Positions 59,261 to 64,000 of a stretch of 64,000 bases of DNA are shown here, one piece after another. How positions within the stretch are numbered: position 1 is the first letter of the stretch; every line of letters begins with the position of its first letter. Below the pieces are notes generated by a model. The model was given only the letters and a program-made list of their open reading frames with translations, did no database searches and was not told the origin of the DNA. Source of the DNA: Archilochus colubris (Eukaryota > Chordata > Aves > Apodiformes > Trochilidae); contig CM041085.1 of assembly GCA_023079485.1 (NCBI GenBank), positions 29,125,121 to 29,189,120 of the forward strand. Direction: 5' to 3'. Made by a program: the position numbers and the translations under genes.

Positions 59261-61986
59261 GATGCAAGGTAGAAAAAGAAAAAATGTTGGAAGGAGAAGT
59301 AAAAAGCCACTGAGTGCTGAACAAAATATGAGCTGAGTTTGTATTATTTATACAGTTTCTGTTTTCTGCCTACTGCTGAGCACATTAAAGTTGAATATTC
59401 CCTGTACTTTAAAATATGGAGAAAGTAACAGCAGAAACTGAAGCAGGATGGTTGGAAGTGCAGGTGGGAGAATAATTTAAGATAGATAATTTATTCAACA
59501 AAATTTTCCTCTCATCTCTTCACAAATTATCCTAAAACAGATTGCTGTTTTCTCAAATTCACTTGTTATGTGAAATTATTTACTGAACAATTCTTTTAAG
59601 TTGTTTGTGAATTTAAATTGTAGAAAGTTGGTATGCTTTTGATTTGACAAAAATGCTCCACAGAGAATGTGTTGGTGAGTTGACTGGAGGGAGCCTGCTA
59701 CCCCTTGCCCCCATCTGCCTCCATGGTGCTCCATGCAGGTTTGGATCCTTATCCAGTGGGCCAGATTCCCAGAAAGGAGCTAAATCAGCATTTTGGCACT
59801 GAGTCCAAATTCCTGACCATGTTGTTTCTTAATGTTCTGCCAAGGCAGGGGAAACAACGCTCTTTTAACCTTTCACAAGAGTAATCTAAAAAGCCTCCTG
59901 CCTGAAAAATTGTTTTTCCAGCCATTTCGTTTGCTCTGACAGAAGTGTAATCCTCCTTTTCCCAGACTGTGCCTTCTTGAAGCCTTTCAGCCTTTGTAGC
60001 CACAGCCACTCCCTCCCTGGTCACTCTGCTCTCTCTCACCATGCCTTTACCCATACCACTTGTAATTGTTTGGGGTGGTTTCTGGTCCTTGGGGACCTAA
60101 CATTGATTTGAGTTAGATATAGGTATTGTTGAATGTGGTGGTCTGATCACACTGGAGAAAACATTTCAATAGAAAGTTCTTCACCCTTGTCAACTGAAGT
60201 TGCTCTTTCCCTTATGGTGCAATATGAGAAAAGATTAGTGGAGCCACTAGCCATGTGGCTAAGCCCACATCCCAGGTGGTTATTTTGTCTCCGTGCCACC
60301 AGTGCTCACATCTCTCTCCCCTTAACATAAGAGCAGTTGTGCTCTTGCTGGCCCAAGGGTGAACCCGAATTTCAGCAGCTGCAGGGAGGGACAGAAAGGT
60401 TTTCCCGTGTGCCCAGGATTAATGATTGAAACGTGCCAGTTGCTTTCCTTTTGCGTAGGATGGTAAGAGATCAATTAGAGTGAGAAAGTTCACAGCCCAC
60501 TTAAGAAGCAATATTCCCCTTTTATCTCATCTGCTTCTCAGGTTTCTACCCTTTTTACAGCTGTGTGGCTGGTGTGCTAAATGCTAATGTGAAAGTACTT
60601 TATCCAGTGCCAAGCAGACATTCTTGTGGAACTGAATTCTCCCTTCTCAGGTTAGTCTGGTGCTTTCTCACCTCTCTCCTCTGGTGATCTGATTGTCCCT
60701 TGGTATTTTGGGACAATCCTTAAGGTACTTGGCAAGCCGCCAGTGCCTGCAGAGAGCCTGGTGCTCTACCTGCTTAGTTCAGAGCAGGTTTGCTGCACTC
60801 TTTATTTTGCAGACAGGCAAGGAATTAAATAGTCTTTTTTTGATCACAAAAAGAGGTAAGTGTTCAGTATTTGATCATCAGCTTAAATGACTGAGTAGAC
60901 TTTGCTGGATAAAATATTCAACAGGGTCTTTTTTCATTTGGTTGGGTTTTTTTGTTTGTTTGAGTATTTTTTTTTTTTTTTTTAATCCTTTCAGTCATTC
61001 ACATTTGTTTGTGATTTCCCTCTGCCCTTTTAAACTAGCTCTTCTCAGTGATATTGGTCTAATTGTATCTAGTCTATTTAGGTTCTTATATTAAGCTCCT
61101 CACTGTGATGCCTGAGCATCAGATCAATGCCATGCAATTACAGTCACACAGAGCACAATCAACAATTATCAGTGATCACTTTTCAGATCTTGCAACAAAG
61201 AAATGCTATCTGAGACGTTGCTGCAGGATTTCAGATTTCCAAATATTTGTGCTTCTAATTAAGCAGATGGAAGACCTGCTGGTAATGAGAAAGCAGGTCT
61301 CAGAACTTCTTCCATAGCTAATTTCTGCCCAGACCAAAATAAATTATGCTGCAACGATTCTTTTCCAAGGTAAATAACACAACACACCACTTGGCAAAGA
61401 GCCTAAGAACAACAAAAAACCCAGAGAAGTGTTTAAAGGTATTGCACTCCGTGGGAGATTTTCACACCACAGTAATAAATGCAACACAGCAAAAAAACCT
61501 ACAGCCAGCAGAAGGGAATGGCTTCTTATCTAACTGCTCTGGAGGATATTTGCTGATCAATCCTATGAAAGGATGATATGCTTCTGTGTGTGTCCAGGGG
61601 ATGAAATAACAAGCCTGAAGGCAATAATGCTCTCATATCATGTTTGAGAATTTTACAAATACAGCATGAGGCTCTGTGACTCAGTCTGAATGGAATTTTT
61701 CTTAGTGCATGAATTTTACATGACATTTCGATGCGAGCTCTTTTGGGCACTTTTCCTAACAGAGTGAGATGTTAGTTTTTAGGTGCTTTTTTATCATATT
61801 AGTAAATACTGTGACACATCTTACGAAATGTGTGAGGAAGGCTAGGAACCCAAGAAATTTGAAAAGTACAAGGACATTTGATTGTCTGTTTTTTGCTTTT
61901 ACAAATTTTCTGATTCTCTTTTTTCCCTGCAAGGATGAAATTACAAGCATCAAAGAAAAATGAGTTTAGTGCAGTCTTTGTGGATG

Positions 61987-61993
<7 letters not shown>

Positions 61994-62019
<26 letters not shown>
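61994..62019. repeat. (T)26 homopolymer
   Basis: Twenty-six T followed by CCTCATGG. A second T run 650 bp downstream (62,668-62,687) is also followed by a C run and CTCATGA. Confidence 0.9.
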
Positions 62020-64000
62020 CCTCATGGTCTTTCCTTAGCTTTTAAATTTTGCCTCTGGTTAAACAATTATCCTCATGCTCCAAATTAATAAATAAATAAA
62101 ATTAGGTTATCAAATAGATAGGTACTTTTTTTGCTTTTCAGCAAAAAAGCAAAAAAGCATTTCTTTTTGTTGTTTCCAAATCTCTAAAAGCAACAATTCT
62201 GGTAATTATCAAATTTCCATATAGCAAACTAGTATGCATGTGGGGGTGTAATAGCACAATCTGATATTCTTGTAACACCAGTTTTCTATAAATAGGGAAA
62301 TCTGTTATTTATCATCGGAACTATTCATTAAAAATTTTTTTAAAATGATACAGTATGGGCATCTGTTCCTAGATCTTCAGTTGACTGACAGTTTTTAATC
62401 CATTTAGCTAATGCTAAGTGGAACTTGCTGGAATCTCATTTTTTTCAAAGAGTTCTTTTCAACTTAGTTCTGATGTGTTCTTATGCCCTTTCTTATGATC
62501 TTCAGAAATTTTATTTTATTTATTTTAAGTTTGATTCCTGGAGTCAGGTGAGTACATGGAAATTGAAATCTTTATTAAAAAAAAAAATGTTTTCATTGTA
62601 CAGAGAAAAGCTGAAAATTAAATTGTCTTGGGCTTCAAAACGAGTGTTAGCAGAATACAAGAAATCCTTTTTTTTTTTTTTTTTTTTCCCCCTCATGATT
62701 TTAAAGCTATTCCCTTGACTTCATGTCTGGCCAAAGGTTTTTGAATATTTGAGTTCTGTGACAATTTTAATATGCTATATTTTATCTGTGCAGTACTGTT
62801 CAAATCTTACTGACCTCTGCCATGGCATTACATATTACTAGGTTTTTATGATAGGGGCTACATTGCTTCAGCATATTTATCAGACTGTTATTTTAAGCAT
62901 AAAGCATCCACTCTTAGCACTGAAGAAGGTACAGGGTGTGTAGGACACCCATCTATTAGCATTTGTGTTTTACCTCCACATCTTAAATCCTCATATTGAT
63001 ATTTTCTCTGGCATTTTCATTCTTGCTGTCCCAAAAGAACAGCCAGCACCTCACCAGCGGAGAAGCCCTTATGTGGCAGCCAAATCCAGGTAAAAAGCTG
63101 GCAAAATGGTAAAGAACGTTTGTATACCCTGCAATTTTTTGTCACTTCTTGGTACTTTTAAGGGTTCCACCCTACCTTTGCCCTTTTTAGTTTCTAAAGC
63201 TGCCAGGGCTGATGCTGGTGTTCACTGGTGTAAGCTTGCAGACAGACTGAGAGAGAGCTTGTTCCTCTGCCTCTCTCCTGTTGATTTACACAGATGGGGG
63301 TTTGATTACTTTCTGTTGTCTGCATTTGTTTTCTTTTCTACTTGAGGCATATCTTATATGTAGAGTGATAAATAACATAATTCCAGCTCTTATTGCTTCA
63401 GATAGCACAGTGCCCTTTGCTCCAGCTCTTTGGAGAGCGAAATACTCCAGTTTACCATCAGAGTTTCATTTGCAAACTTTACTTTACCTTAGCCTTATTT
63501 TAAAGATTTCAAAGCTTTGCCTCCACAAATCAGGTTAAACTGTACATTGCGAGGGAAATGCCTGACCTTGGAGCAATCCTTTTTGAGGTGGAGGTGACGG
63601 AGGGGTTGGCAGGTGGGATTTATTGCACTCTGAGGAATGCAGAGGGAGAACATGAACGTAAATGTACAGAGAAACGGGAGTGGGAATTGCAGATGGATCT
63701 GCAGATCAGATAAGACTGGGGCCTGTATCTGTAAGTAGGTCAAAAGTGTGATGGTATCATCTCCACTGGAAATACAATTCAGAATCTTGTTTGGATGCCA
63801 GGCAAGCTTCTTTGGACAGAGAAAACATCACCATTACTCTGGTAAGACATCAGACTAAGTAGGATACTCAACATATATTATAGGCTTGAGAGGCTTGGGA
63901 CAAAATGAGTAAGGTAAGAGGAAATATTGCACAGAAAGAACACTTACTGAACAGTGGCAAAGCTGTGGGGGCTGTGGGATAGAGGTTCTGGAAGGGCTGC

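Larger units (their letters stand above)
58569..64000. other. Unique AT-rich noncoding DNA with A/T homopolymers
   Basis: No gene or interspersed repeat family is recognised. Homopolymers are (A)25 at 59,236-59,260, (T)17 at 60,967-60,983, (T)26 at 61,994-62,019 and (T)20 at 62,668-62,687. An A/T-rich imperfect hairpin (ctttttttgctttt / aaaaaagcaaaaaag) lies at 62,125-62,158. The stretch 60,400-60,560 is flagged as a possible conserved block. The last kilobase has short frames on both strands, none recognisable, and the window ends without a gene. Confidence 0.5.

Noticed and set aside
61994..62700. Two T runs (26 and 20) both followed by C(n)TCATG, suggesting related minus-strand retroposons
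   Set aside because: The shared part is only about 7 bases, and the sequences upstream and downstream do not match.

Overview
The window looks like a stretch of bird genome between genes, or inside a very large intron. The evidence is the repeat content. There are at least seven fragments of CR1, the dominant avian LINE, most of them 5'-truncated and several ending in the octamer-type tail (ATTCTATG)n. There is also a solo-LTR-like copy of an LTR family I recall as common in birds. The DNA is AT-rich and otherwise sparse in repeats. I found no intact cellular protein-coding gene, rRNA, tRNA or CRISPR array. The longest open frames are either LINE fragments or chance frames in low-complexity or LTR sequence. 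An exon of a flanking gene or a lncRNA could still be hidden, because single short exons cannot be called from one sequence.

Layout. 1-2.8 kb is unique DNA. 2.8-3.2 kb is a short minus-strand CR1. 3.7-6.1 kb is an old, decayed plus-strand CR1 with reverse-transcriptase remnants, split by an unrelated insertion of about 430 bp (4437-4869) between short direct repeats. 8.9 kb has a 45-base T run. 9.3-10.0 kb is a younger minus-strand CR1 that keeps 185 codons of the ORF2 C-terminus. 10-39 kb is mostly unique DNA, with a tiny CR1 tail (16.5 kb), a GGGAA pentanucleotide tract of about 37 units (18.7 kb), a T tract between near-identical 14-17 bp flanks (21.4 kb), a (CA)28 microsatellite (29.6 kb) and a MIR-like SINE relic (35.7 kb). 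39.4-40.6 kb is a cluster of three CR1 pieces. 45.9-47.0 kb is the minus-strand ERV-type LTR. 48.0-48.8 kb is another minus-strand CR1. 51.2-52.6 kb is a decayed Ty3/Gypsy-type pol remnant (RNase H, then integrase core). 58.2-58.6 kb is a plus-strand CR1 with an 18-base A tail. The rest to 64 kb is unique AT-rich DNA with A/T homopolymers.

No genes work together here. The window is a record of transposon history plus unique DNA that may hold regulatory elements. The item most worth following up is the Ty3/Gypsy-like pol fossil at 51.2-52.6 kb. To my knowledge such elements are scarce in birds. All four RNase H acidic positions can still be read, but all three positions of the integrase DDE triad appear substituted. 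Family names rest on recognition by eye and need a repeat-library search to confirm.
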